From Kribbella pratensis (GTDB lineage Bacteria; Actinomycetota; Actinomycetes; Propionibacteriales; Kribbellaceae): a DNA stretch of 64,000 nt. Below the pieces are notes generated by a model. The model did not search any database. It had not been told where the DNA came from and was given only the letters and a program-made list of their open reading frames with translations. The DNA lies in the NCBI RefSeq assembly GCF_004365355.1, contig NZ_SODP01000001.1:2363473-2427472 (forward strand), written 5' to 3'. Below are positions 1 through 9,700 of the stretch, piece after piece (position 1 is the stretch's first letter; every line of letters begins with the position of its first letter). Both the position numbers and the translations under genes were made by a program.

Positions 1-28
1 GCGGCCGCGTGCTGAGGAATTCGCGCCC

Positions 29-1171
29 ATGAGCCCGGTCCGGCCCGGGCCGGATGCGGGTCCTACTGTTCCGCAGGTAGGGGTTGGGTTGTGTTTGTCG
101 GGCGGAGGCTTTCGGGCGATGCTGTTCCATGTCGGTGTCCTCGCGCGGCTGAACCTCGCCGGACGGTTGCGGACACTGAATCGGATCTCCAGCGTTTCCG
201 GTGGGTCCATCACCGCTGGGATGCTCGGGCTTCGGTGGAATGAGCTGAAGTTCGCCGGTGACGTCGCCACCAACTTCGACGAGTTGGTCACGGAACCGCT
301 CCGCGCGTTCGCCCACCTGAAGGTCGATCTGCCGGCCATGGCGACCGGTGCACTGCTGCCCTTCGTCACGATCTCCGACCGGGTGGTCGCCAAGCTCAAC
401 AAGCATCTGTACAAGAACGCGACGCTCCAGGACCTGCCGGGTACGCCGGAGTTCGTCATCAACGCCACGAACCTGGAGTCCGGTGTCCTGATGCGGTTCA
501 GCAAGGCGTACGTCGCCGACTACACGGTGGGGCGCGTACTTCATCCCGACGTACCGCTGGCTGACGCTGTCGCCGCATCATCGGCATTTCCGCCGTTACT
601 CTCGCCGTTCGAGCTGGACCTGTCGGATGCGAACTGGACGACTGAGAACGGCAACGTCTACACGGGTCGTGGTTATCGGTCCGACATCCTGCTCAGCGAC
701 GGTGGCGTGTACGACAACCTCGGGATCGAGACGGTCTGGAAGCGGTACGAGACTGTCTTCATCAGCGATGCGGGCGGACACCTCGGCGCGGACCCGGAGC
801 CCGGACGGGACTGGGCGCGCGGCACCCTGCGCGTGCTGCACATCCTGGACTCGCAGGTCAGATCGCTCCGACGGAGTGCGGTCGTCAGCGCGTTCAAGAA
901 CCCGAACGACCCGCACAAAGGCTTCTTCATCAGCACGATCACCGATCTGAGTGGCTGGCCGAAGCCGGCGAAAAGGCCTTATATGACGGTCGATCCCGCG
1001 GTCACCCACGGTCTGGCCACGATCAGCACCCGGCTGACCGGCATGCCCGACGACCAGCAGGAGCGGCTGATCAACTGGGGGTTCGCCGCCGCCGACGCCG
1101 GCCTGCTCGCGTTCATCGACAAGGACCTTCCAGCGGTCCCACTGCCGTATCCGAACCGTCCCTTGGGCTGA
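29..1171 (+). CDS. Patatin-like phospholipase
   Basis: The 380-aa product is a patatin-type lipid acyl hydrolase, expected to cleave fatty acyl ester bonds with a Ser-Asp dyad. Visible landmarks are the oxyanion-hole loop SGGGFR at residues 24-29, the nucleophile elbow SVSGG with Ser57, and the catalytic Asp224 in SDGGVYDN. No signal peptide or membrane segment is evident, so it is probably cytosolic. The ATG at 29 has a GAGG about 11 nt upstream, and the protein starts just before the conserved core. It is the first of three co-directional genes: the metallopeptidase start lies one base past its stop, so the two are almost certainly co-translated. A TTA leucine codon, rare in such GC-rich DNA, occurs in the Pro-Pro-Leu-Leu stretch near residue 190. 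Family assignment is firm; substrate and biological role are unknown. Confidence 0.85.
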   Translation: MSPVRPGPDAGPTVPQVGVGLCLSGGGFRAMLFHVGVLARLNLAGRLRTLNRISSVSGGSITAGMLGLRWNELKFAGDVATNFDELVTEPLRAFAHLKVDLPAMATGALLPFVTISDRVVAKLNKHLYKNATLQDLPGTPEFVINATNLESGVLMRFSKAYVADYTVGRVLHPDVPLADAVAASSAFPPLLSPFELDLSDANWTTENGNVYTGRGYRSDILLSDGGVYDNLGIETVWKRYETVFISDAGGHLGADPEPGRDWARGTLRVLHILDSQVRSLRRSAVVSAFKNPNDPHKGFFISTITDLSGWPKPAKRPYMTVDPAVTHGLATISTRLTGMPDDQQERLINWGFAAADAGLLAFIDKDLPAVPLPYPNRPLG

Positions 1172-1172
1172 C

Positions 1173-3059
1173 ATGCCCGAGCGCAACCTGCTGCTGCAGG
1201 ACACGGTGTCGATGACGGTGTTCGCTCAGGATCCGATCGTCATGGACGCCTCGAAGGGCCCGATCTTCGCCGAGATCGCCGTACCGGCGGAGCGCCTGCA
1301 GCGTGGGCCGCGCGGGCACCGCTTCCACGTGGTCGACATCGCAGTCGGCACGAACGCCGCGGCGGAGCCGGTCACTCTCACGGACGGTGATCCGTGGGTG
1401 TACCACGACCGCTGGGCCGACGGTCTCCGCCCGAAGGATCCGGCCGAGCTGGTCGACAACGCAGGGTTCCGGGCACAGAACGTCTTCGCGGTCGCCTCGC
1501 ACACGCTCGCGCTGTTCGAGCAGCACCTCGGCCGACCGATCCCGTGGTACTCCCGCTTCCCGCAGCTGTACCTGATCCCGAAGGCACGGGTCGAGGCCAA
1601 CGCGTTCTACTCCCGCGAGCACAACGCCGTCCTGTTCGGTTGGCTACCCGCGGCAGCGGGTCTGCCGAGTCTGTACACGGCACTCTCGTACGACGTCATC
1701 GCGCACGAAGTCACGCACGCGATCCTGGACGGGCTCCGGCCCCGCTACACCGAACCCGGGCTCCCGGACCAGCTCGCGTTCCACGAGGCACTCGCCGACC
1801 TCGTCGCCTTGCTGTCGGTCTTCAGCATGCCGCACGTCGCGGAACGCCTGCTGGACGACGGCTCCGGCCGGATCCGGTTCGAGACCGACATCGAGGCCAT
1901 GGCGAACCCCGACCAGAAGGAAGGGCAGCGGCAGTTCACCGAGGGACGCGCAACCAAGCTGAAGTCGTTGCCGCTCGCAAGTTTGGCAGAACAGATCGGC
2001 GGTCGGCGGGTGCCAGGGCCGGGCGGAAGCACCGTCGGCGGGCGGTACCCGGCGCTGCGTCGATCGGTCGACCTACCGGCGACACCTGCCTGGCGGAAGG
2101 ATCCGGCGTACGACGAACCTCACCGGCGCGCCGAGGTCCTGGTGGCTGCTGTCATGCAGACCATGGTGTCGATCTGGGTCGGCCGGATCGACCAGCTGCG
2201 GATCGGCGACGACAACATGTTGGACGTGCTCCGCGTGGCGGAGGAAGGGGTGAAGTCCGCCCAACATCTGCTAGCCATGCTACTGCGCGCGTTGGACTAC
2301 CTCCCGCCGGTAGAGCTCGAGTTCGAGGACGTTCTCGACTCGGTGCTGACCGCGGACAGGCGGCTCGCGTCCGAGGACGAGCACGGGTACCGCGACGCGC
2401 TGATCGCGGCGTTCAAGAGCTTCGGTATCGAGGCGCCGGAGCACAATCTGGTCGACCAGGACGGTGTCGTCGCCCCCAGGCCGGACGCCGCCGGCTCGAA
2501 CGGAAACGCAGCGGTCGGCCGGCAGCGGGCGCCGTACCCGGCCGATCCGGACACCAAAGCCAAGGTGGGGATCCGGTACGAGCACCTCAATCTCGGCGCG
2601 CTCCGCACGTCGCCCGAGGAGGTCTACGAGTTCATCTGGAACAACGCCGGCGCGCTGGGCATCGACGTACGGCTGACCACCCGCGTCGAACGGGTCCTGG
2701 CGAGCACCCGGGTGGGCCCCGACGGCCTGATCCTGAACGAGATCATCGCCGATTACGTCCAGATGCTGCAGGCGATGCCCGGCAACCTGCCGGACGGCAT
2801 CGAGGTGCCCGATGGGATGCCGACCGACAAGCCGGTCGAGCTGCTCGGCGGCGGCGTTCTTGTGTTCGACCAGTTCGGGCGATTCCGGTTGCACCAGCGC
2901 AAGGCCATCCTCGACGTCGACCGGCAGAACCACAGACTGAGGTATCTCTTCGACCACAACCTGCGGGATCGGAGCGGAGGTCTCGGTACGTCGGACGGAC
3001 GCGGAGACAAGCTTCGGTTCGCGCTGTTGCATCAGGACACCGACCTGGACGAGCTGTGA
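1173..3059 (+). CDS. Gluzincin-type zinc metallopeptidase
   Basis: The 628-aa product carries AHEVTH (zinc ligands His178 and His182, catalytic Glu179) and, 23 residues on, HEALAD with Glu205 as likely third ligand. This HExxH plus ExxxD spacing is the thermolysin (M4) / gluzincin arrangement. No secretion signal is seen at the N-terminus, which is odd for M4 enzymes and suggests intracellular action. The C-terminal 300 residues show no recognisable domain. The gene starts one base after the patatin stop and its TGA overlaps the GTG start of the next gene, so the three enzymes look like one translational unit. The target is unknown. Zinc peptidase fold is well supported; it could equally be a processing protease for a partner encoded beside it. 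Confidence 0.75.
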   Translation: MPERNLLLQDTVSMTVFAQDPIVMDASKGPIFAEIAVPAERLQRGPRGHRFHVVDIAVGTNAAAEPVTLTDGDPWVYHDRWADGLRPKDPAELVDNAGFRAQNVFAVASHTLALFEQHLGRPIPWYSRFPQLYLIPKARVEANAFYSREHNAVLFGWLPAAAGLPSLYTALSYDVIAHEVTHAILDGLRPRYTEPGLPDQLAFHEALADLVALLSVFSMPHVAERLLDDGSGRIRFETDIEAMANPDQKEGQRQFTEGRATKLKSLPLASLAEQIGGRRVPGPGGSTVGGRYPALRRSVDLPATPAWRKDPAYDEPHRRAEVLVAAVMQTMVSIWVGRIDQLRIGDDNMLDVLRVAEEGVKSAQHLLAMLLRALDYLPPVELEFEDVLDSVLTADRRLASEDEHGYRDALIAAFKSFGIEAPEHNLVDQDGVVAPRPDAAGSNGNAAVGRQRAPYPADPDTKAKVGIRYEHLNLGALRTSPEEVYEFIWNNAGALGIDVRLTTRVERVLASTRVGPDGLILNEIIADYVQMLQAMPGNLPDGIEVPDGMPTDKPVELLGGGVLVFDQFGRFRLHQRKAILDVDRQNHRLRYLFDHNLRDRSGGLGTSDGRGDKLRFALLHQDTDLDEL

Positions 3060-4390
3060 ACGCGCGACCGAGCCGCGTCCGGCTGCGCGCGTACAAGGTG
3101 GGCTTCGGAGACTGCCTGCTGCTGAGCGTGACGTACGGCTCGAAGCTGCCGGACGGGCGCACGGAACGGCACATCCTGTTCGATTGCGGGAGTGTCTCCA
3201 AAGCGGACGACGGACCCAGCCTCGGGGACGTCGCGGCGCAGATCGAGAAGCACTGTGACGGCCAACTGGATGCTGTCGTCGCGACGCACCGGCATCGCGA
3301 CCACATCAGGGGCTTCGGTGATCGGAACGCGCGGGAGGCCTTCGACAGGCTCGAGCCCCGGATCGTGATCCGGCCGTGGACCGACGTACCGGAGCCGGAG
3401 CGGTCCGACCCGCAGCACGCGCTCGACGACAATCACCGGCACTTCCTCGGCGTCCTCGATCAGCTCCCCCAGCAGTCCGAGGCGCTCAGTGGGCTCGCCT
3501 TCGACAACGCGGGCCTCGCCAAGCGGGCCGCCCGGATCGCGGAGCTCGGGTTCAAGAACCCTGACGCGATCGCGCTGCTCGAGGACTGGGCGAAGCGCGG
3601 TCAGGCCCACTACGTCACCGCCGGCCAGGTTCTGGATGTCGAGGAACAGCTGCCTGGGATCAGCATCCGCGTGCTCGGGCCGCCCAGTCTGACCGACGTA
3701 CCCGAACTGAGCCGATACGCCAAGGAATCCGAGGAATACTGGCTCGGCCTGGCCGGCACGGGTGAGTTGAGCCCGCTGGTGAAGCAGGGCGATGCGCAGT
3801 CGCTGGTCCGCGCCCGGCGCGTGCTCGCACCGCCTGGCGGCGTGGGCGCGGCCGAATGGCTGGTCCGAAACCTCGACGAGCGCCGGATCTCGCAGGGCTT
3901 CGAGATCGTCGAGGCGCTGGACGACGTACTCAACAACACCAGCGTCATCCTGCTTCTCACCATCGGTACCAAGCGGCTGCTGATGCCCGGTGACGCGCAG
4001 GTCGAGAACTGGTCGTTCACCCTGGATCAAGTTGACGGAAGCAACCATCGCGCTCTCGACGCCGGGCTCGCGGACGCGTTGACGAAGGTCGATCTCTACA
4101 AGGTGGGCCATCACGGAAGCCGGAACGCGACGCCCAAGCGGCTCTTCCGGCGCTGGGAGCAGAGCGGCCGCGAGATCGTCTCGGTGCTCTCCACCAAGGA
4201 TCACGTGTTCGACAAGAGCGTCGACGGCGCAGTACCGAAGCCCGAACTCATCACGAATCTCGGCAAGCTGGGTCCTGTCCACAGCACACAGAGCCTCGGC
4301 GCGAGAGTCTGGTGGATGGATCTCGAGGCATCCGTCCGGACCAAGGCCAAATTCACCTTCACCCCCGGCCCCCCGATGGCGAACCCCTAG
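3056..4390 (+). CDS. ComEC/Rec2-type metallo-beta-lactamase-fold hydrolase
   Basis: The 444-aa product starts at GTG 3056 inside the preceding TGA (GTGA overlap). A longer open frame upstream only mirrors the peptidase gene. Metal-binding motifs of the MBL fold are visible: THRHRDH at residues 77-83, LMPGDAQ (a later metal ligand) and KVGHHGS near the C-terminal half. The MPGD and GHHGS pair is typical of the ComEC/Rec2-like branch, whose members act on nucleic acid or phosphoesters. No ComEC membrane domain is present, so it is a free-standing soluble hydrolase. About 180 residues separate the first metal motif from MPGD, an insertion rich in charged residues. Substrate unknown. Its constant company of a lipase and a peptidase is what makes the cassette interesting. 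Confidence 0.75.
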   Translation: MNARPSRVRLRAYKVGFGDCLLLSVTYGSKLPDGRTERHILFDCGSVSKADDGPSLGDVAAQIEKHCDGQLDAVVATHRHRDHIRGFGDRNAREAFDRLEPRIVIRPWTDVPEPERSDPQHALDDNHRHFLGVLDQLPQQSEALSGLAFDNAGLAKRAARIAELGFKNPDAIALLEDWAKRGQAHYVTAGQVLDVEEQLPGISIRVLGPPSLTDVPELSRYAKESEEYWLGLAGTGELSPLVKQGDAQSLVRARRVLAPPGGVGAAEWLVRNLDERRISQGFEIVEALDDVLNNTSVILLLTIGTKRLLMPGDAQVENWSFTLDQVDGSNHRALDAGLADALTKVDLYKVGHHGSRNATPKRLFRRWEQSGREIVSVLSTKDHVFDKSVDGAVPKPELITNLGKLGPVHSTQSLGARVWWMDLEASVRTKAKFTFTPGPPMANP

Positions 4391-4409
4391 ACCTTCTCGA
4401 GTTGGATGC

Positions 4410-4525
4410 CGACGGTCAGAACTCGTGCTCGTCGCCCAACTGGCCGACCAGTTGGACGGCCAGAGGTGCACCGTCGCGTACACGACCGGTAGTACGGGAG
4501 CCGGGATGCCGGCGAGGTTCTTGGC
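4410..4525 (-). pseudogene. Amidase C-terminal remnant, frameshifted
   Basis: Read on the minus strand, one frame gives NLAGIPAPVLPV and, after a shift, another frame gives VRDGAPLAVQLVGQLGDEHEF before a stop. Together these match the C-terminal block of amidase-signature enzymes (NL.G.P..S.P..  ..DGLP.GVQLVG..GDE..LL). Only about 40 residues remain; the catalytic Ser-Ser-Lys region is absent. It lies tail to tail with the MBL gene. I read it as a decayed gene end left after a rearrangement rather than a coding sequence. Confidence 0.55.
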
Positions 4526-4962
4526 TGTACGAGAAAGAGCGGGCCGCGGACGGGAAGGTGGGTAGGTAGCGGAGGCCGTTGATTGCTCGGCTGTTCCGCG
4601 ATCGTGGCGACGACTGGTGACAGCATCACGCGTACCCGGAGAGCCAGTCCCGCTGCCAGGCTGCGGCGACCTCAGGCTTTGGTCTGCCGAAACGCTGCAG
4701 CCGGCGGCTCCTTGCAGACCATCGTGCGGGTCGGTAGTAGACACAGCAAGACGTCAAAGGCGCGGAATGCGGACGCGCGAGCAGCCAAAGGTCCACTTCT
4801 GCTCCCGTGCCCGTGGACGGCGTCGCCTTTCATCCAAAACAGGACGGACACCGGGGTCAACGAGCTAAACGATGCCCCACCAATCTGAGTGTAGAACAGC
4901 GTGTCCGACCCGTCCGCAGCGATTCTTCCACCTAACCGCAACGCGATTGTCCAGGCCCTTCC
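4526..4962. other. Gene-poor stretch, nothing recognised
   Basis: Short open frames occur on both strands, but none has a convincing ribosome binding site plus recognisable protein sequence. The stretch sits between the amidase scrap and the membrane-protein gene and probably holds the latter's promoter, though no clear -35/-10 pair is visible. Confidence 0.3.
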
Positions 4963-4975
4963 GAGGAAAGCCGAA

Positions 4976-5818
4976 ATGGCACAAACTGATTACTTATGGC
5001 GCGCCGTCACGGCGCGCGAAGCTGTCCGGCGCCGACAAACCAGGGACCCGATGGGCACACGACGAACACTCCTCATCCGGATCTGGATCGTGGGCGCACT
5101 CCTCGCTCTCACCCTCCTCGCACTCGGCTTTGCGATCGTCATGGCTAACGACGAGAGCATCAAGTTCAACACTCTCACCTACGAGCTCGGAACCAGGCTG
5201 GCCGATGCGGGCCTGGCCACAGGGTTCGCCGCAGTGATCGGGCTGCTCGTCTGGCTCTTCCAGCAGGAACAAGCGGACGCCCGCCAGCGCGTCGACGCTG
5301 CCAGCCAGCAGCTGGCGGCCAAGAACCAGTGGCTGCGCGACTTCGCGATCCAGGTGACCGACACGTACGGCGACGTCAAGCAAGCCCGGCGACGGCTGCA
5401 GTGGGACGTCGACAGGGCCGCCGGCACGATCACGACCAAGGTGTACGACGAGCAGATGACAGCGATCAGCATCGCGCAGTCGCGTTTCGAGGCCTTGCGC
5501 GCCATGGCGGACACCAACCTGGTCAGCACCGAGCGCCGACCAAGCATCGTCGACCCGCTTCGGGAGATCGACGTAGCCCTGTCAGGCCTGATCAGCGAAC
5601 GCAAGAGCGGCCGGCTCCATATCTCACAGCCCGAGGTGCCCTTGTCGAGCTGGGCGAAGCTGCAGGCGTTTGTGGCCGAATCCGATGATCATGACCAGTT
5701 CACCGGGCTGCTGGGGTTCAGCAACGTCAGAGGTCCCTACAAGGGTCTGTACGACGCGATCGTCGCCGAGCTCCGAGACGAGCCGACCCCTCGACCAGCC
5801 ACTGCCACCGCTAAGTGA
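4976..5818 (+). CDS. Two-pass membrane protein of unknown function
   Basis: I place the start at ATG 4976 because GAGGAAAG lies 5 nt upstream, the best ribosome site in the area; a GTG at 4901 is in frame but has none. The 280-aa product has a basic N-terminal tail, a membrane segment at about residues 35-57, a short loop of some 16 residues, a second segment at about 74-95, then a cytoplasmic region beginning with a Gln/Ala/Asp-rich probable coiled coil (about 96-150). The remaining 130 residues are hydrophilic with no recognised motif. A TTA leucine codon sits at codon 7. It is isolated between decayed genes. No function can be assigned. Confidence 0.6.
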   Translation: MAQTDYLWRAVTAREAVRRRQTRDPMGTRRTLLIRIWIVGALLALTLLALGFAIVMANDESIKFNTLTYELGTRLADAGLATGFAAVIGLLVWLFQQEQADARQRVDAASQQLAAKNQWLRDFAIQVTDTYGDVKQARRRLQWDVDRAAGTITTKVYDEQMTAISIAQSRFEALRAMADTNLVSTERRPSIVDPLREIDVALSGLISERKSGRLHISQPEVPLSSWAKLQAFVAESDDHDQFTGLLGFSNVRGPYKGLYDAIVAELRDEPTPRPATATAK

Positions 5819-5998
5819 GCGTTCAGGCCACGGGCAGCATCGAGGCCGTGGTGGGACGTGATGGTCGTCGGCGGGGCAAGATTGAAATGTCGCAGCCCTT
5901 TGCCGCTTGTGATCGAACGCCCGACATCCAGCTATGTGTTGAGTTCTTCCATGTCTTCGACCGCCCTTGCAGACTACGATCAGTTCGCAGTCGGGTTC

Positions 5999-6023
5999 CG
6001 GGGTTCGAGCCCCTGGCGGGCAC
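5999..6023 (+). other. tRNA 3'-end-like fragment
   Basis: A T-arm is visible: stem CGGGG (5999-6003), loop TTCGAGC (6004-6010), stem CCCTG (6011-6015), followed by a seven-base acceptor-like strand GCGGGCA and one further base. No matching 5' acceptor strand (TGCCCGC) or D-arm is found upstream, so no complete tRNA is encoded. Such 3' scraps are typical of attachment sites left by integrases that target tRNA genes. Confidence 0.4.
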
Positions 6024-6027
6024 ACGA

Positions 6028-6055
6028 AGCCCAGGTCACCAAGGTGTCCTGGGCT
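6028..6055 (+). terminator. Strong hairpin after the tRNA-like fragment
   Basis: AGCCCAGG (6028-6035) pairs with CCTGGGCT (6048-6055), and CACC pairs with GGTG inside it, with a T/T mismatch between. It lacks a T-run, as many actinobacterial terminators do, and sits where a tRNA terminator would be. Confidence 0.5.
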
Positions 6056-6329
6056 TATGCATGTCTACAGGTCACCTTTACTCACCTATTTACTTCATCG
6101 ACGACCGATGACGGTCCGATCTCGGACGCTTCGCATTTTTTGCGGTCTGTTCGGTTCCGCGCGGTCCGCTCGCGTTGAACAGCGAACGATCGCACCGGTT
6201 GGAGGCGTGACATGTCGAGACCGACAAGCCCTTCTCAGGAAGCTCCAGGCTCGCGCAAAGACCAACCAGTCCGTCGAGGCCCCAGTGGTAGTCCGGGGAG
6301 GGACGCAGTGCGTCGGCGGAATCTTGATC

Positions 6330-6650
6330 CGCAGTTCGACGATTTCCGCGAGGCGGCGCGTTTCAGGGTGATGGATGCTTGGGCACTGCGGTCAGGGTCG
6401 AGTTCGCCGCTGGCCATATGGCCGCTGCTCGAACGCGCAGCGTCGAAAGCCAAAGGGGTGGAGTAGTCGCTCGATGTTCCGAGCGCGAGCAGGTTCAGCG
6501 CGCCGGTTGCGCGGACCATCAGCGCGAGGAGTGCGGGGCTGTTCGAGGTTGCGTAGCCGGTCCAGGCGGTCGGATTTGTCTGCGTCGCCGTCGACGCCGT
6601 ACCGGTCCAGTTCGTCGGTCAAGGTGGTCGGCCGCTCGTCCATCTCGCCG
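6330..6650 (-). pseudogene. Class I SAM-dependent O-methyltransferase remnant
   Basis: Three minus-strand frames read in series give a methyltransferase-like trail: DRLRNLEQPRT (frame of 6643), then LLALMVRATGALNLLALGTSSDYST with the cofactor loop, ELDPDRSAQA (the acidic strand after it), then RLAEIVELRI in a third frame. The order matches O-methyltransferases of the type ...VRATGA..VLE.GTS.GYST...ELDP.R...A. At least two frameshifts and a Gly-to-Asp change in the SAM loop show it is dead. It stands immediately downstream of the minus-strand cargo 1 gene, in the decayed zone between the tRNA scrap and the eCIS locus. Between 6056 and 6330, and between 6651 and 6748, I recognise nothing. Confidence 0.6.
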
Positions 6651-6748
6651 TACTTCAGCCCTGCTAGGCGTCGGTCCCTGCCTGCTCTCGCAGCAGCTCT
6701 GCTAACCGAAGCACCAGGTCGGCGGCTGCGGTTGAGCTGATGCAGGCA

Positions 6749-9700
6749 TCACGGGCGGGTGATGGACTTGCCGGCGAACGTCACTCGGACGATGCGTGGT
6801 TCCTCGAACAGCTTGGCCGCCATGGCGTTCCGGTTCGCCTCGCCGGGGTCGCGAGCGTATTCGACCACGATCGTGCTGCCGGGCGGCAGGTTCGGCAGAT
6901 CCGCGCGGGCGTCGCGCAGGTGCTGCGCCGCCGCGGCCTTGGCGGCCGAGTTGACCCCGGCCGCGTTCACGTCGCCGCCCTCCAGGTTGTAGTCCTTGCG
7001 CTCGATCCAGGTCCGGGGCGTGTTCTCGACGGAGCCGTCGGCGACCTCTTCCGCGCGTACTCGCGGGATCGCCTCGTCCGGGATCGTGTAGTCGGACTTC
7101 CGGGTGCCGTCGGGCAGCCGGGTGCTGCGGACGAGCTTGCCCTTCAGCCAGACCGTCCGGACACTCGGTTGGCCGGCCCCGATCGCCAGCGCCTCGAACA
7201 GTTGTCCGCGTTTGGACGAGCGCCACCCGGAATCCACCCGGGCCAGATCCGCGATGGTGTCGAAGTCTTCCAGCATCTGCTGACGCTCGTCCGGCTTCAG
7301 ATTGGCGTATTCGCCGGCTCTGGCGCGTTCGACGGTCTGGAAGAGCGACGCCCGCAACTGCAGCTCCTCCGCCGTGAGCGAACCACCTTCCGGTGGATGC
7401 CGGTCGGCGTACTCACGGGCCTGCCGGCGGTACTCGCGCCAGGACGGATCATTGAGGTCCGGTTCGATCTTGGCGGTGAGGGCGACCCGCTTGCCCACCA
7501 AACGATCCAGGGCCTTGAACGTCGCGTTGCCGGGCAGATTGCGGATGTCCTTCAGCAGCTTGTCCGTCCCGGCGGTGCCCGAGGTTTCCGCGGCCTTGTC
7601 CAGGCCGGCCAGGACCCGGTCGACGTCCGCGCGGGCCCGCGACATCCGGACCGACTGTGACGTACCACGTTGGAGCGGGAGGATGTCGAACAGGACCTTG
7701 CCGCCGTATGTCTCGACCAGTCGGCAGGCGGCGGCGTTGCGACCCAGCGCCTGGTAGAACTGCACCGGCTGCCCGCCCATCATCGGGTCGGCCATGGCAC
7801 GCAGGAAGCTGCCCATGTTCTCCGGCGGTACGGACGCGATCACGCGGGCCAGCGCGGTCGGGCGCAAGGTGGTGAAAGTGCCGGCCAGGCGGCGCAGCCC
7901 GGCCTCGGCGCGGCCGTCCTGCATCGCGATCTCGATCGCCCGCGCGTGCGCCAGCCTCGCGCCGGCGACTTCTTCGGCCTCGGCCCGGGCGACCTCGGCC
8001 GCGGTCGGATCGCCTTCCTTCGGCGGCTCTGCCTTGGCCGGATCCGTCCTCGCGGGCTCGGCGGGCTTGCCTGCTTCGGCACGGCTGCGGGCCTTCTCCA
8101 ACCGGCCCGCGATCTCCTGCAGCCACTTCACCCGCGCCGGCACCTTGGCCTGGGCCGTGGCTTCGGCGCCGGCGGTCGCCGTCGTCGAGGCGGGCGGTGC
8201 GTCCGACACCCGCTCGACGAAGGTCACGCGGCCCTTGCCGGGCAGCTCGACCTCGATCACCGCCTTGCCACTGCCGGCGGTCTGTTCGCTCGCGACGACG
8301 TACCCACCGCGTTCGAGGTAGCCGGTGACTTCGGACGCCTTCCCGGAGGCGAAACTCCAGCTCGTCCCTTCGCCCGTGGGCTGCAGTCCGGCCGCGCTGT
8401 CGAGCCCCGGCAGCAGGTCGACCACGGTGGTCTCCTTCGTCAGTGTGACCACACCACTGACCTCACGGGCGAGCTTCTGCAGGTCGACCGCCGGATCGTT
8501 CTTGACGTCCTCGACCAGCACTTTCAGGTCCTGGTCGAGCCGCATCGCGTCGGCTTTCAGGTCGCCGGTCTGCTCGGCCGTCGCGTCCGGCGTGTGCGTC
8601 ATCCGGTCGCGGACGTTCACCTCCAACGTCGTACGCCGTTCTGCCAACTCCAGCGCCCGCGCCCGGTAGCGCAAGCTGAACTTGCTGAACGCCGACGTCA
8701 GATCACTCTCCAGCGCGGTCATCATCGGCTTCATCGGGCCCATCGTGGCCGCCATCGCACTCATCATCACGACGTTCTGCATCGACATCGTGCCGAACTC
8801 GGCCAGCGTCATCGTGCGGCCTTCTTCGACCGCGAACTTGACGAACCCGAACGCCTCCAGGGCAACGAACGACGTCGCCTGCTCGACCACGAACTTGCCC
8901 ACCGAGCTCTGGATCGCGAGCGCCTCGATCAGTCCCTTCGACAGCTGCGAGGCGCCGTGCATGATCCCGAACATGCCCAGGTTCCAGAGGAACTCGCCCC
9001 AGAACGAGCCCTTCGGTTGCATCCCCGGTACGAGTGAACTGAGCTCCCGCGAGATCGCCGTGAAGACCAGCGCCTCGGCGCCGAGCTTGATCACGAACGT
9101 CGCCTTCAGCACGACGCCCGCCGCCACACTCGTCTCGACCGCGGCCGCGCTGCCGGCGATCGCCGTCGCGGCCGCCGCACCCGCCGCGCTGATCGCGAGC
9201 CCGACGCCGGCCGTCACGATCGCGGCGATCAGCGTGATCGCCAGGCCGATGATCAGGTGCGACCACATCACCAGCGACGGCAGTTTCTGGTAGAAGTCCT
9301 TGACCGCCTCGTCGGCCTTGTGGTCGCGCAGCAGCAGCTCGAGGAACGGCAGGTCCCTGTCCAGCGCGGCGCGCTTCATCTGACCGAGCCGCGCCGCGAT
9401 CCGGTTCACGCCCTCGTACCCGAACTGCGACGTGTTGCCCTTCAGGTACTCGAAGGCGTGCACCGCGCTGTCCCACTCGCCCAGCGCCTCGATGCTTGCC
9501 GCGAGCAACTGTGCGTCCTGGTCGAAGGCGTTCTCCAGGCCGCGTAGGTGCGGATCGCCGGTCAACCGGGCCTGCTCGATCACCCTGGCCTGCGCGGTGA
9601 GCGAATCCAGGTCGCCCTGCAACGCCGTCGCCCAGTCGTTGATCTCCCCGACCGACCCCTGGATCTCCGGGTATTTCGACCAGCGGCTCGTGTAGTAGTT

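Noticed and set aside
1..19. NotI-like GCGGCCGC and EcoRI GAATTC at the very start, suggesting cloning vector
   Set aside because: GCGGCCGC recurs elsewhere in this GC-rich DNA and genuine coding begins at 29; no vector sequence seen.
1394..3055. Very long plus-strand open frame leading into the MBL gene
   Set aside because: Arg/Pro-rich shadow of the peptidase gene; real MBL coding starts at GTG 3056.
6212..6466. 84-codon plus-strand frame with GGAGG 6 nt before ATG
   Set aside because: The ribosome site is good, but the frame is antisense to the methyltransferase remnant and its sequence is Arg/Ser/Pro-rich; probably chance.
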